From NCBI RefSeq assembly GCF_027596085.1, contig NC_072451.1:9811098-9875097 (forward strand): a stretch of 64,000 bases of DNA. Reading direction: 5' to 3'. Source of the DNA: Anoplopoma fimbria. Its lineage: Eukaryota > Chordata > Actinopteri > Perciformes > Anoplopomatidae. This document shows positions 1 to 14,372 of the stretch, one piece after another. The number at the start of each line of letters is the position of its first letter. Position 1 is the stretch's first letter. The notes beneath the pieces are model-generated. The model had not been told where the DNA came from. It worked only from the letters and a program-made list of their open reading frames with translations, and ran no database searches. A program made the position numbers and the translations under genes.

Positions 1-2669
<2,669 letters not shown>

Positions 2670-4439
2670 CCCCCCCACCACACAAACACACACAATCCAT
2701 AATTTAGCCTCCCCAACGCTCCCTTTAACCCCCTCCATGACAGGCCCACACACACTCACCCAGCACAGGAATCCGTATACACACACATTGTTGCTGCTGG
2801 GTGACCACCTTGCCTCTCCGACATGTTTACTTTTCTGGAACTAACAAAACTGCCTTGTTTGGAGTTTCAACACAGTACAGTTTGAGTTGAACCAGCTGCT
2901 TTTTTTTCTATTTCTGTAGATGTAGTCCTTTAATTGACATTTACATACACCAGTATTGGAGTTCCAAGGTTTTTCATATGCTTACAGTACTGTGTGTGCC
3001 TTCACATACATTAATACAGTGTACACGTACAGAATGAAGGAATTAGCAGGGATCTCATCATTTCACTGGATACGTGTTCGTTGTCACTGGCACACTCAGA
3101 GTTCCGGACCTGAAGGTTCATTTTAAACTTCTTTGTCTTATATGAACTGCTTGTGCTCTTGGTTTTCCCCTGCTTTAACACACATACACTGACACAGAGA
3201 AATTGACACGCACATATCAGCTCATGCACATACCTACATTGAAAGTCTTGCCCCCAGGATTCCACCTTCTGCAGTGTAACACACCATCTAACACGAAGCA
3301 AGAAACATCAGTGAGATATGATGCATTCATTCAAACATTTATTACACACAGGTTCTGCCACAGGTGTTAAAAGTATCTCACATGTACAATAGCCAAGCAA
3401 TGCATTCAGTAGGTTCAGCACCAGATTTCCACAAGATGTAAAGCCTAACTGCACCACTCGGTCTGTACGTCAGACACAAGGTGTAAAGGTGAAGCTGTGT
3501 CCATGTTTAACACTGCCACAACAAAGTAGATGGGATCCTGCCTCAAGATGGCAAATGTTTGGCCGTCTCAATGGAACAGAATGTTGCCTGCCAGCATCCA
3601 GACTTAAAACTAAAGTTTAGCTGTAAACGAAGACAGCGGTACGGTGAAATAGCTCTGTTGGCCACTTAGCCATCAGAGCGTGGACACTAAATCACCCTTA
3701 GTTGTGTTTTGACTTCAAGGCTCTAACACTTTCTCTATGTCGGGTTTGTAGACATGTTAGCATAGACAGTGTTCAAATTTACCAGAATAGACTAGAGAAA
3801 GTGTCACTTTGAGCATGAAATTTAGAATTGGTTAATACAAGCCGTTCAATTCCTGACACTTTTCTTTATGTTCTTTATTATTATTAAGTATTTCCTGGAG
3901 ATAGTGACAAAAATATAATAATTCATAATTCTACACACATCGGCCCCCTAGTGGTTTTCCATTATACTGTCTAATATGACAGTAAAACAGGTATTATGTT
4001 GCATTCTATGTCGTATTAAAACGGTTTTCAAAAGTACAACCTTGACAAACCCTGTCCATAGATCTGTAAAGGTTTCATACTAACTTTTCCCATACTACGT
4101 TTACATACTACTAATACTGCATGTTGTACTCTCCATAAGATTAGTGCATAGAACCAAATTAAGAATTCGGACACAGCTATACACTATGCTGTAATCTCGG
4201 CAATACTGACGTTCAGCAGTCTCACTGCTTGAACACAACGTTGAGTGTTAGCTCGTCCAGTACAGATACCTTACGTGTCAGCAGACACACTGCTTAAACT
4301 TCTTATCATGTAGACCATAAGTACGAGCAGAAAGTGTGAAAAGCTCACGAGTCCCTACTAATTTTGAGTCCATATCACCCACTTGGCAAAAAGAACTCCA
4401 GAAGTATCATCAGCGCGTCACTCCTCCAAATTCCAAACA

Positions 4440-4555
4440 TGGTCACAGCCGTCCATTGGTTGCGAAATCACCGAACTCGAGGCTTCAAAACGACAGTCCA
4501 CAAACCCATGGGTGACGTCAGGATGACTACGTCCACTTCTAATATACAGTCTATG
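4440..4555 (-). repeat. Dispersed repeat ('agaagtggacgtagt' family), fragment
   Basis: Minus-strand fragment containing ctacgtccacttctaatata and cagtctatg. Only the left end of the family is present. Confidence 0.65.
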
Positions 4556-6114
4556 TATGGTTCATGGGAGTGCAATTGCAGTACACTGAGTGTTAAAAAT
4601 TGCGCAGAATAGTAACAGCTCTTGTTACCTAGCATGCAGCACTGAAGAGGGTAACTACGGCACAGGTGGATTTTGGTGTCCCACCTTCTGATCACTTGAC
4701 ACATGCAAGGCAAGTTTAGTTTCTCCTTACTGGCTGAGCCAGTGCTAACAAATGAAGTATTGCCTCGGTTCTGACACATGAATACCTATCCTTGGCTGTA
4801 ATCTTCAGCATTGGGTAATCTTGAGGAAATCTGGTCATGTCCATCCACGGTATTGGGTGCTATCTGGTCGGCCAGAGCACTCCTGAATCAATGAGCAACT
4901 GTGGTGTAGGGGTGAAAGCAGCACTGCCAATAAGGCCCCACCCATAATGTTCAGACACACGCATGCTCTTCCTTCCTGGGAGGGATTTGAGAGTACCAGC
5001 TCTCCTACGATACCCCCCCAGGGCCCATCCTCCGATCCAACCTGACCCCACAGAGCAAGTCCACCACCACCACTTAGCCCCAACAGGCCTATCTGCTCAC
5101 TAATGATTTGTGAATGTGTCTACCCGCTTGTCTGTCTGTCATTGTTTACAAACGTACCCGTCTTTTGCATCCATATGGTCTCCGTCTACGAGCAAGTACT
5201 GTTGTTTATTGTATTCATTTGAAATTTTCGCCGTATTTAACAGAATTTCTATGTTTTTTAACCCATTCTTTTTTTTTTTTTATATGATTTAATTTATTTA
5301 TATTTATTTGAGGAGATTTCCTTAATGCCTTCTCAAGATATTGTATCGTAGGCTCCAGTGTGTGTGTGTTTTTGTCACAGCACGACTGTGTGTGCGTGTA
5401 TGATTGCGTGGATGTGCGATCGACTGTAGTTTTCAATATGGTAGGGCACATACGTCTTGGTGTGTGACTGAATCTTGCTGTACCAGTTTCGATTCCTTTT
5501 GGGGGTTTTTTGTGACACAACTGAAAGGACGATTATGAAAGCTCCATGAAGACACACACACATGGACCATACTGAAAAACACTGACTTCCACCTTAAAGG
5601 TCCAGATGACACACAGTCTCAGTTAACCTTTGGCCCGATGAGGTTTTTTTTTTTCTTTGTGTAGAGACTGTGATGTGTGTGTGTGATGTGCAGCTCATTC
5701 ACTCTGACATGCACCTGACTCCACATAAAAAACATGTACATTGACACTGTACAGACTGTAAAAATAAGTATATAGAGAAGCAAGAGAAGAAAAGGCACCA
5801 TATGTAACAGTGGAAATTGCTGTGGAAGTTGTTGTAACAGGATGTTTTTTTTTGTCATTCCCCCCCCCCAAGTCTTGTCAGTGTAAATTTCCCTCACATT
5901 GAAAGAGATCTTAAAGTGGCTATCTACACCCATCTCCAAACAGTCTGTGGCCGACACAGGTTTCCACCCATAATCCATGCAAGTGCCACAAAGTGTTTTT
6001 AACCCCGATATCTGTAACTGTACGTCTGATTCATACTCCAAAAAGAAGTGATTTGTCTGGAGGGATCTACAGGATTTTTTTAAGGTCTGGGCAAACCTGG
6101 AGAACTAGTGGTCG

Positions 6115-7370
6115 GGTTCCTCAAAGTGCTCTTTCAACTGCTCGCCAATACACCCAGTACGGATCCGCAGTTCTCTTCTCCTGCTGAACACAGCCTGAGA
6201 CAAGCCCTGCTTTCCTATTCTGGGTGGTCGAAAAGTTCGAGAGAACTTCCTTGAGGCTAACCAAAAGTCCTTTTACATAGTCTTCTTGAATTCCTCCCAT
6301 ACCGGGTCTTTTACAGCTGCAGCCCTTCTGGCCAACCGGTACCTGTCTGCTGTTTGCGGAGACCCTTGGGCCAGCCAAGCCTGAAAGGCCCCCTCCTCAT
6401 CTTGGCAGCCGTCACCGCTGCTTCCACAATGGAGGCTTTGAACATGCCCCGTTTGGATTCCATGTCCCCAGCCTCACCTGGGATTCACAAAAAGTTATTT
6501 CTGAGGTGGAAGTTGTAGACCTCGCAGACAGGGGCCTCAGCCAGATGTTACCAGTTCACCCAAACTACATGTTTGGGTTTGCCAGGTCTTTCGGGCAGCC
6601 TCCCCCGCAATGTGATACAACTCAACACCAGGTGTTGTTCAGTTACAGCTCTGGCCCTCTCTACCCCCAAGTGTCCAAGACATACATCTGCAGATCTGAT
6701 GATATGACCGCAAAGTCACTGGTCGATCTTTGGCCAAGGATGTTCTAGTACCAAGTACACTTATGAACCACCCAATGCTCGAACATGCTGTTTGTTATGG
6801 ACAATCAATGACTAGCTGAGAATTCCAACAACAGAGCACCACTTGAGTACAGGTTTAGGTTTCTCCATCGTTGCTCACGCGAGTGTTGAAGTCCCCCAGC
6901 AAAACTGTAGAGTTCCCAGTCAGCGCCTTTTCCAGGACGCCACATAGAGACTCCAAGAAGGCCGGGTACTCCCAACTGTTGTTCGGTGCATAGGCCCAAA
7001 CAAGAGAGAGGTGACAGATTGCGATGCCAGGGGTCAGCACACCTAGGTCCACGTTTTTGCCTGCCGTCTGGCTCACAATTCACCAAACCCCAATGCCTAT
7101 TCCTGTGAGTGGTGGGCCCACATGGGGGCAGCTCCATATAGATTTTTCGGGCTGTGCCCGGCTGAACCCCATGTGTCAATGCCCGGCCATCAGAAGCTTG
7201 CCGGCAAGCTCCCCTCCCAGGTCTGGCTCCAGAAGAGGGCCCTGGTTTCTCTTTTCCAGGAAAGGTGCTACAACTCTTTTTTTTGGCTGATTCATATAGG
7301 GTCAGTTGATTGCTTTTGGCCTGGCCCCTCCCTGCCGAGGTCAACCACCATTTTCTAATAATCAAACTAG
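6115..7370 (-). mobile_element. Degraded non-LTR (LINE) retrotransposon: endonuclease domain and connector
   Basis: On the minus strand, 7076-6855 encodes VWAYAPNNSWEYPAFLESL and then VLLGDFNTRVSNDGE, the apurinic-like endonuclease signature with the catalytic GDFN motif. A frame change leads to LLLEFSASH (about 6835-6805). Further along, in broken frames, come segments resembling the endonuclease-to-RT connector (for example RLPERPGKPKHVVWVNW). Several stops and frameshifts make it inactive, and no reverse transcriptase core remains here. The exact clade cannot be fixed by eye. It lies antisense within the presumed arhgap39 3'UTR. Confidence 0.8.
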
Positions 7371-8318
7371 CTGTCCTGTCCTCATAGTTGGGTTGCCAGG
7401 TTGAACACTGTCCTAACTATACATATAATGCAGCCGACCCACAGATGACTTGGTGACTAGCTTACCAAACCTTCAAGATACAATGTGTAAACTACACAAG
7501 TAAGTAAACTGTTTTTTCCAGATAGCTTCCTATCCTCTAACAGAGACATTAAACCGGCTAACCTGTGCCACCTGCAGCTGTAAACAGCTGTACGTTTTAT
7601 ATATTAAAAAGTTTTCACATTATGAGCTGTTTTTAACTTCAGGGTGAGCTCTTCTGTTCAGACAGCCAATCGTTTCTTAAAGAAATTCCTATAAGAAAAA
7701 AAAATCTACAGAACAAACCTGTCCCTCATTTGACAACTGACTTCTTTATGAGGTATGAATATGGCCAAATGTTTGAATTTGTTTCAATGTAAAATCACAG
7801 TGAATGAGAAGCCTTGGAGATGAAATGTTGCAACAGTGTGTATGAGTGTGCAAGTGGTGTGTGTTTGTGAGAGTGTCTTTGTTTTATGTATGAGATTGTT
7901 GTAGATAGACCCAGCAAATCAACAGATTAGCATGCAGACATAGGGTCTTCACTCTCTTCAACTTGAATTTACTAAAATATGAGAATATACAAGGAAAACA
8001 AACTGAATTTACAGAAAATAGGTGTTACAGTATTTAGCTTTAAAAAATCCACTAAGAAAAAATGATTAAGCTCTTTTAATCCATTTTTCTGATTGTTTTT
8101 TCTACTTGGTTCCTACTAATGATGATTTGGTAGTCGGTGTCGATGCTGTTCGTCTAATGTAAAGAAAATGACAATGAAGAAGAGGTGTGAGAGAGCTGCT
8201 GTGAAACTGCTCTCCACCTCGACGTCAACCCTCCAGGTTTTTCAGTTGTATCTTAATGTCCACTGTCACTCACACTCTGTCCGAGGGAAGACTCTGGAAG
8301 TGTAATGGACGTTGGTTT

Positions 8319-8324
8319 AATAAA
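8319..8324 (+). terminator. Candidate polyadenylation signal for arhgap39
   Basis: Canonical AATAAA within gtttaataaatgatt, followed by T/G-rich sequence. Assignment to arhgap39 is by position and strand only. Another AATAAA lies near 8797. Confidence 0.4.
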
Positions 8325-8344
8325 TGATTAAAATGTCAAACTAA

Positions 8345-9958
8345 CGGAATGTTATTTTATTTTCCAACTGTGCCAGTTGAGCACTCTGACACAAGAGAAC
8401 AAATTCATTGTTACATTTGATAAAAAAATTATGTACCTAGAAGAAATCAATGTGTCACACAACTAATTACAAAGCAAAATAATGCATGTTCTACCATGAT
8501 TATAAGTATGACATAAAAACTAAAGGTCAATGAATGTCCATAACAACTTGTAAAACCACTCCTAAGGTTTCATTCACTTCTCTGCTTTCAATTTTAATTC
8601 TAAGTACAGTATGTACACAGATGTACTTCCATGTTGAACTATATACTGCAGTTTAGACAGAATGGAAGTTATGTATTTAGAAATGGTGAAATATGACAAT
8701 GTTGAGGTTTGATAAGTTCTGTGAATCGGGTGTGGTTCCACGCATTGCTTCAAAGTGTTGTGAACGTCCTGTGGATGGATAAAAGCAAATTTTGAAATAA
8801 ATGCAAATGTATTCATATTTTTCTAACACTAGTTCTTTAACGGCCATATTAAGCGTCACACAAATGTGTTAGATCGGAATTAGAGAAGCGGCATCCAGAT
8901 GTTTTTGGGGCATACTGTAGATTTTGCTTTTACATACTGCATACAACATGCTACATTTTTGTCAAATCAGTACGTACTGCTAGTATAGTATGATCAGCAC
9001 GCTGATTGAAGTTGGGGCAGTTCAAGACAAAAGGCAGCACATTGATAAAAAAATCTAAACACTGAACAACAGTAGAGTAAAAGTCTTGAATTCAAAATGT
9101 TACCTAAGTAAAATTACAGAAGCATTATCAAGAAGCATTACCAACCAAATATACTTGTAGTGTACAAAAAGTAAAAGTATTGATGCATGAGAATAGTATG
9201 GGGCGCCAAATGTAAAAATGTGGTTATCATTTTTCTAACTGAAATAATTTAAAAATGTAGCTCACTTTTAACTCATTTTGCTCATTTTCCCAAGAGCGGT
9301 TATTACAGGTGTGTAGGCTGCCCTCCAAGCTGCAGTTTGACCGGTACCACACCATTGAGGGTAAGTTAAGTAATGTTAATTTTAATTTGAACTCCTTTTT
9401 GCATTCTGGACAGTTGGTAGGTAAGCTAACTGTTAGCTTCGTCTATTATTGCATTTTACAACTATTAGGACTTAGAGATTTAAATAAGGGGATATTCATG
9501 GGTTTGTACTTGAAGGTTAATTAACGTAACAAAAAAAAAGGAAGGCACAAAATGCAACCTATTGGTTTTGTGTTTATGGACACAAATTGTCGGGTTTTAA
9601 TTGTGTATCTTAGGTAAAAAATGATTGACAATGGAAAGTCAATTTGGATCCTCCTCTGTTCCTGGTGGACACACAAATTTGGTGCATCAACGTGGCTAAG
9701 CAACATTAGCTGCTGCAAGTGACGTAGTATTTGATGTCCAAACAGATCACTCTTGGTGGCTCGGAGGGTCCAACAAACACAGGACTTTTAACAACGAGAC
9801 CTGTGTTCGACACAGCGTTGTGGCTTTAAAGTTGTGGTTTTGTTTTCTTAACCTATTGTTTTCCTAAATCTAATTAGGTGGTCTTTTTTTTTTTTTTTTC
9901 TGTGGACACTGTTGTTGTAGAGTCCGTCCAGAAGAACTCCTACTCTTCTAACAGGTGA
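8345..9958. other. Intergenic sequence, mostly unremarkable
   Basis: AT-rich DNA without a recognisable gene. It includes one exon-like segment (9309-9360) and, from about 9760 to 9895, a copy of a dispersed repeat that recurs near 55.74-55.89 kb (shared core gttgtggttttgtt and a 'cctaaatctaa' region). Confidence 0.6.
9309..9360 (+). other. Exon-like segment of unknown origin
   Basis: A 52-base segment lies between an acceptor-like ttattacag and a strong donor gtaagt at 9361. One frame reads RLPSKLQFDRYHTIE. I do not recognise the peptide. It could be an exon of an unannotated transcript, a gene relic or chance. Confidence 0.22.
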
Positions 9959-10960
9959 ATCATTCAATTCAATTCAATTCAATTCAGTTTATTTTGTATA
10001 GCCCAGAATCACAAATTACAAATTTGCCTCAGAGGGCTTTACAATCTGTGCACATGCGACATCCTCTGTCCTTCCCTCACATCGGCACAGGAACAACTCC
10101 CCTAAAAAACCCCTTTAACAGGGAGAAAAAAGGAAGAAACCTATGGGAGAACGACAGAGGAGGGATCCTTCTCCCAGGATGGACAGAATGCAATAGATGT
10201 CATGTGTACAGAATGAGCAGCATAACAGTTCTTAGATACAACACATTCAATGTATATGACATAAATGATTCATATAATAAGACTACATATAATAACAGCA
10301 GCAATTATTACAGTAGAATTATAGCCATGAAAATAGGGATAGTAATGTGACTAATAATAATAATCGAAGTAGCAGTGGGTGTCAGTCGGCTCACAGCAGG
10401 AGGCACGACTACGGTCCAGGTACCACAACGATTCATGGAAACCTGCAGAGCGAGAAAGCAAAAGGGCTTCAGGGTGGAAGTAAAGCTAAAATGCTTAATG
10501 GTACAGGTAATAGTAATAGTAATGTGACTAGTAAATCATGTCACTCACTTCCACATTGACGGAAGTCTCTGTGTGAGGTTCATAGGTAAGGATGCTGTTA
10601 ACGCATAATCTGTGGGGGGGAAGCCACCATCAAACCTGTGTAGACTAGGGTCACACGTAGCTTCTTGGCTTGCTGAGGTTGTGGTGCGAGAGGGAGGGGC
10701 TCAAGCAGCTCCACCATCAATGAATCGAAATCCTCCCAAACCTCGGGCCAAGTCGTTGGTCTTTGTTGTTTGAGATTCAGCCAGGTGCAGGGAGTCTATC
10801 GCTGTGGACGCCGCTCGGTCCCACCAGAAGGACTCGTACTCCTCTAGCAGGTGAATCACGTCTCTGACACCCACAGCGACTGTAATCTCTGTGTGAGGAT
10901 GCTGTATCTGGACAGTTTCCCTCACACCTGTCTTTGAGGTGGAAGGCTCCTTCACATAGA
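9901..10960 (-). repeat. Duplicated segment, first copy interrupted by a dispersed repeat
   Basis: 9901-9962 resembles 10803-10862 (both contain tgtggac, then ccagaag-actc-tactc-tcta-caggtgaatca). The two halves of the first copy are separated by the repeat at 9959-10555. After it, 10560-10605 resumes similarity to 10880-10905 (aatctctgtgtgagg-atgctg type). On the minus strand the second copy is open for 84 codons (10955-10701) and includes VRDVIHLLEEYESFWWDR. The peptide is not recognised; the segment may be an unclassified transposon or a gene relic. Confidence 0.5.
9959..10555 (+). mobile_element. Dispersed teleost repeat starting with (TTCAA)n
   Basis: Begins with tandem TTCAA units (9959-9986), then ttgtatagcccagaatcaca and ctcagagggctttacaatct. 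The end near 10555 is approximate. This type is familiar from many percomorph genomes; its transposon class is uncertain to me. It interrupts the duplicated segment described at 9901-10960. Confidence 0.65.
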
Positions 10961-12500
10961 TGCCGATGCTTTAATGCAAACAAACACCAACACCGATCAA
11001 TCCACTACGACTTGGTATAACATTTTGACAATCAATTCACAATTCACTCGACAGCTTCACTGCACTGATCACTCTTGGATTAATGCTTTCGAGTTTATTG
11101 ATGGTTCGAGCCTTAAAATAATCCGAAAATTGCCCATCATTACATTCCGCAATTGCCATAGGTTGACATCTTCAAATTCCCTGTTTGGTCTGACCAACAG
11201 TCTATACCTAACCTCTACTTAGTATCTTACCTGTCCCTGGTTATGAGCACCTGTCTGACTGGACAGGGGAACTGGCTCTCTGACATTTAGTGGTCCCCCG
11301 TAAGATGATGGGATCAGCCCGTCCAACGTTTAGACTCTGAGGATCCATCAATGGAGTCGGCTCCTCAAAGGTGTGCGGAGCTGCATCTCATAGGCGGTTC
11401 ACCCATCAAACGCTCCGATTTTACTTTCCTTGAGCTGAGGGTGCACGTTATGATCCGTCCCAGCAGGGACAACAGGAGGAGACGGAGGTGGAGGTGGTGT
11501 CGAAAGATTTGGGTGTTTCCAACAAATCCCCAATTGCTTCCCTGAGAGTGGAAAGCTGGTCTCTGTAGTCCGTCTACAGAGCACTTGCAGATTCTGCACG
11601 CCCATTCATGTCGTTAGCTGACATGTTGCGTGCTGTCTCCCTACAGTTTGATCTCACTTTATTTCAGAAGAATACTCTCATCTGAATGTAACTGGAATCC
11701 TGTTGCAATCATTGATAAGAAACTGAGATTGAGAGACTTTAATAGGAAGTAAAATCAGTATAAATGTTTAAATATTCTAAACTCTACAGCGCCAGGGTAT
11801 CGCTAACATAATTAGAAACAAGGTATGTTACCGGGTGAATTTATCAAAGATTTGTAATTATAATAAAATATAGCATATCATTAGAGACATTAAGAATGCA
11901 CACAGTCTACAACTAGTTTACTGTTGATAAACCATCAGCGGTGAACCAGCTAGCTAGCTAAGCCCTTATGAAGAATATCCCTTTATCTCATGTATCTTAT
12001 CGAGAAACTGGGTCTATCTTGAAATTAGGATTGATAAATGTCATCTTTGTATCTCTAATTTGTGAAACAAATTAATGAGTAATCTTTGTTTTTTCTAATG
12101 CATTCTGTCCAAGCTTTCAATTAACTCATGTGAAAATATTGTTTCACGCGACCTGTTGGCTCGTGGTATCGTCATATGTGTTATTCAAAGATAACATTAA
12201 ATATAAAGCAAGGATGTATTTACAATAATAAAGAAATCATTTTATTATATATTACCATATATAGTTGTATTAGATGTAGTTTTTTGGTTTATTTCTATGG
12301 TCCGCGTGTTTCTCCTCACACATTTGCCCCAATAGGTCCCTGTGTGTCATTTTGAAATGCTGGCTGCACTGTGATATCAGAATGTGAAGTGAATCGCTAA
12401 ATGTCATACTTTTATGATAAGGTGACAGTCTTTTGTACATATAAATATAAATGATCAGTCTCCTTACTATAATGACAGAAATATATATATATACATATAT
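10960..12500. other. Intergenic sequence, no gene seen
   Basis: AT-rich single-copy-looking DNA. Short open frames (11351-11545 and others) have no recognisable content. A short tandem of AGCT lies near 11950. Confidence 0.5.
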
Positions 12501-12704
12501 GGCTGCAGGGTGGTGTGGTGGCTAGCACTGTCGCCTCACAGCAAGAGGGGCCCAGGTTTGTGAATGGTTGCCTGTCTCCATATGTCAGCCCTGCGATAGA
12601 CTGGAGACCTGTCCAGGGTGAACCCTGCCTTCACCCAATGACAGCTGGGATCGGCTCCAGCCCCCCTGTGACCCTTAACAGGATAAGCGGTTACGGATAA
12701 TGAA
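12501..12704 (+). mobile_element. SINE-like dispersed repeat with internal deletion
   Basis: The left part resembles a tRNA-like head (ggctagcactgtcgcctcac, then agcaag). The right part has ctggagacctgtccagggtg, then gctgggatcggctccag and aacaggataagcgg. This pair of ends is common in fish genomes with roughly 100 bp more between them, so this copy seems to have lost its middle. It is followed directly by a short TA run and the foldback element at 12720. Confidence 0.6.
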
Positions 12705-12719
12705 TATATATATATACAT

Positions 12720-12869
12720 ACGGAAAGTATTCAGACCCCTTTAAATTTTTCACCCTTTGTTTCATTGCAGCCATTTGCTAAAATCGAAAAAGTTCATTTT
12801 TTTTCGCATTAATGTACACTCAGCAACCCATCTTGACAGAAAAAAACAGAAATGTAGAATTTTTGCAAA
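12720..12869 (+). repeat. Left arm of foldback MITE
   Basis: Pairs with 12985-13136, with a few mismatches and length changes in A runs. Confidence 0.85.
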
Positions 12870-12984
12870 CCATCTCAAGGAGGATCAGAAGAAATGGACA
12901 GCATGTGAGTTAAATATGAGTGTCACAGCAAAGGGTCTGAATACTTATGACCATGTGATATTTCAGTTTTTCTTTTTTAATAAA

Positions 12985-13136
12985 TTTGCAAATATTTCTA
13001 CATTTCTGTTTTTTCTGTCAAGATGGGTTGCTGAGTGTACATTAATGCGAAAAAAAAAATGAACTTTTTCGATTTTAGCAAATGGCTGCAATGAAACAAA
13101 GAGTGAAAAATTTAAAGGGGTCTGAATACTTTCCGT
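12985..13136 (-). repeat. Right arm of foldback MITE
   Basis: Reverse complement of 12720-12869; ends gtctgaatactttccgt. Confidence 0.85.
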
Positions 13137-13141
13137 ACCCA

Positions 13142-13144
<3 letters not shown>

Positions 13145-13198
<54 letters not shown>
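13145..13198. repeat. (TA)n microsatellite
   Basis: About 27 perfect TA units directly after the MITE end. It probably grew from the TA target site and is likely polymorphic. Confidence 0.95.
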
Positions 13199-13199
<1 letters not shown>

Positions 13200-13202
<3 letters not shown>

Positions 13203-13940
13203 CATAGTTTGGGGATTTTTTTTTCTTGCTTATAATAAATGTGTTTTTAACTGTATAAATTAAAAATACATTGAGTAAACCTTTGTTTTTATTGTATGCA
13301 GTAACTGTCAGTGAACATCCAGTACACATTTGGTGACATTCTGATCATTATCCCATCTCCTGTCCCTTTTGGAGTAGCCTACAATTCCACTGTTTTCAGT
13401 TTTGTAGAGGATCCGAAACATTAACCAAAACAAAACTCATTTTGCAGTAAAATATTTGTATACAACAATCTATTTAAAAAACTAAACGTATTAAAGTTAT
13501 AAATTAACATGAACTTTTTGGGGGATTTGTTCCTCTACTATTAGCTAGCTAGCAGTTGAGAGGGACAAGGAAATTCATATCTCATGTAAACTTTAAATTT
13601 CACATTGGAATATTTACAGTGCTCCCAAGTTGCAGAGAAAATAAGATTGCTTTTCTTTTTGTGTGGCAACACAACATTTAGGATGTTATAAGTGACCTGA
13701 GGTTTATGTTCCTTGCTGCTGCTGAAAGCTTGATCTGTAAGTGAGTAACGAGCGAGGAAGAACTGCTAGGCCTTGGCAGAGATGTGACACAATGCAGGTG
13801 CTCCTGGTGCAACAACATGTTCCACGTGTTAAGGAATGGATTCCCAGAAAAGCTGGGAAATGTCATGTAAATATTACATTCATATGTATAAATGCACACA
13901 TACAAATATCGAGCACAGTATATTTTGTTCATGCTTTCAC
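13200..13940. other. Intergenic sequence, no gene seen
   Basis: AT-rich DNA. The short open frames on both strands have no recognisable domain. Confidence 0.5.
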
Positions 13941-13949
13941 ATCACACTA

Positions 13950-14372
13950 TCACTGTGCACATTGCGGTAAATGTTATGAGTTCTCTTTGAAGGTCAAATA
14001 CTCCGGTCAGGGCGTTCTAGTGCCTGGCCGTACGATGGAAAAGGAACAGAGACACATAAAGAAGGATGAGCTCATGCTGCAGAGAAACCAGATCACAGAA
14101 ACCCAGTTTCACTAACTGATAAGGCCCTCAGAAAGTCTAAACCAAGAGCCGCCTTCCTTTTTAGGGACCTATCATATTCAACTCATAAAAGTCTATATAA
14201 CATGATGCGCACTCTGTTTAAGCGCCTTTTAGTTGCTGAACTTCTCAGTACTGCTAGGCCCGTGCACGTATAACTGCTGGGCGATATACCCTGTTATCCT
14301 TCAATAAATGTCACATTTGTTTTAAGATGAATCCGGTGTAGAAGTCTCTCTTGTTTTCCACTCAACAGAAAC
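13950..14372 (+). mobile_element. Possible solo LTR
   Basis: The stretch has a promoter-like TATA (tctatataac, about 14192-14201) and about 110 bp later AATAAA in cttcaataaatgtcac (about 14302), followed by ctcttgttttccactcaaca. This order (TATA, poly(A) signal, U5-like end) is typical of a retroelement long terminal repeat. I could not find matching TG/CA ends with a target duplication or any internal coding region, so the limits are guesses. Confidence 0.3.

Larger units (their letters stand above)
2670..8340 (+). other. Probable long 3'UTR of arhgap39 and flanking sequence
   Basis: No further coding exon is visible after the stop. AATAAA occurs at 8319-8324 in a context resembling a transcript end, and I saw no stronger signal before it. 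A 5.6-kb 3'UTR is therefore possible but inferred only from this signal. The stretch includes a minus-strand fragment of the 'agaagtggacgtagt' dispersed repeat (about 4440-4555) and an antisense LINE remnant (6.1-7.4 kb). An earlier, non-canonical poly(A) site would shorten the UTR. Confidence 0.4.
12720..13144. mobile_element. Tc1/mariner-type foldback MITE with ~150-bp inverted arms
   Basis: The left arm (12720-12869, starting acggaaagtattcagacccc) is nearly identical to the reverse complement of the right arm (12985-13136). The right end continues with acccactg before TA, whereas the left end lacks these eight bases. The centre (about 115 bp) has no transposase. TA dinucleotides flank both sides, as expected for Tc1/mariner insertion, although the TA-rich surroundings weaken that point. 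It is non-autonomous. Confidence 0.85.

Noticed and set aside
5619..6041. 140-codon minus-strand frame downstream of arhgap39
   Set aside because: Antisense to the presumed 3'UTR, includes low-complexity Lys and Leu runs, no family resemblance.
6805..7365. 186-codon minus-strand frame as a host gene
   Set aside because: It runs over the decayed LINE endonuclease, mostly in the wrong frame; the true signal is the adjacent frame with GDFN.
12501..12704. tRNA gene
   Set aside because: The head resembles a tRNA-derived SINE promoter region, but no cloverleaf with anticodon and acceptor stem can be drawn, and the tail is a known-type dispersed repeat.
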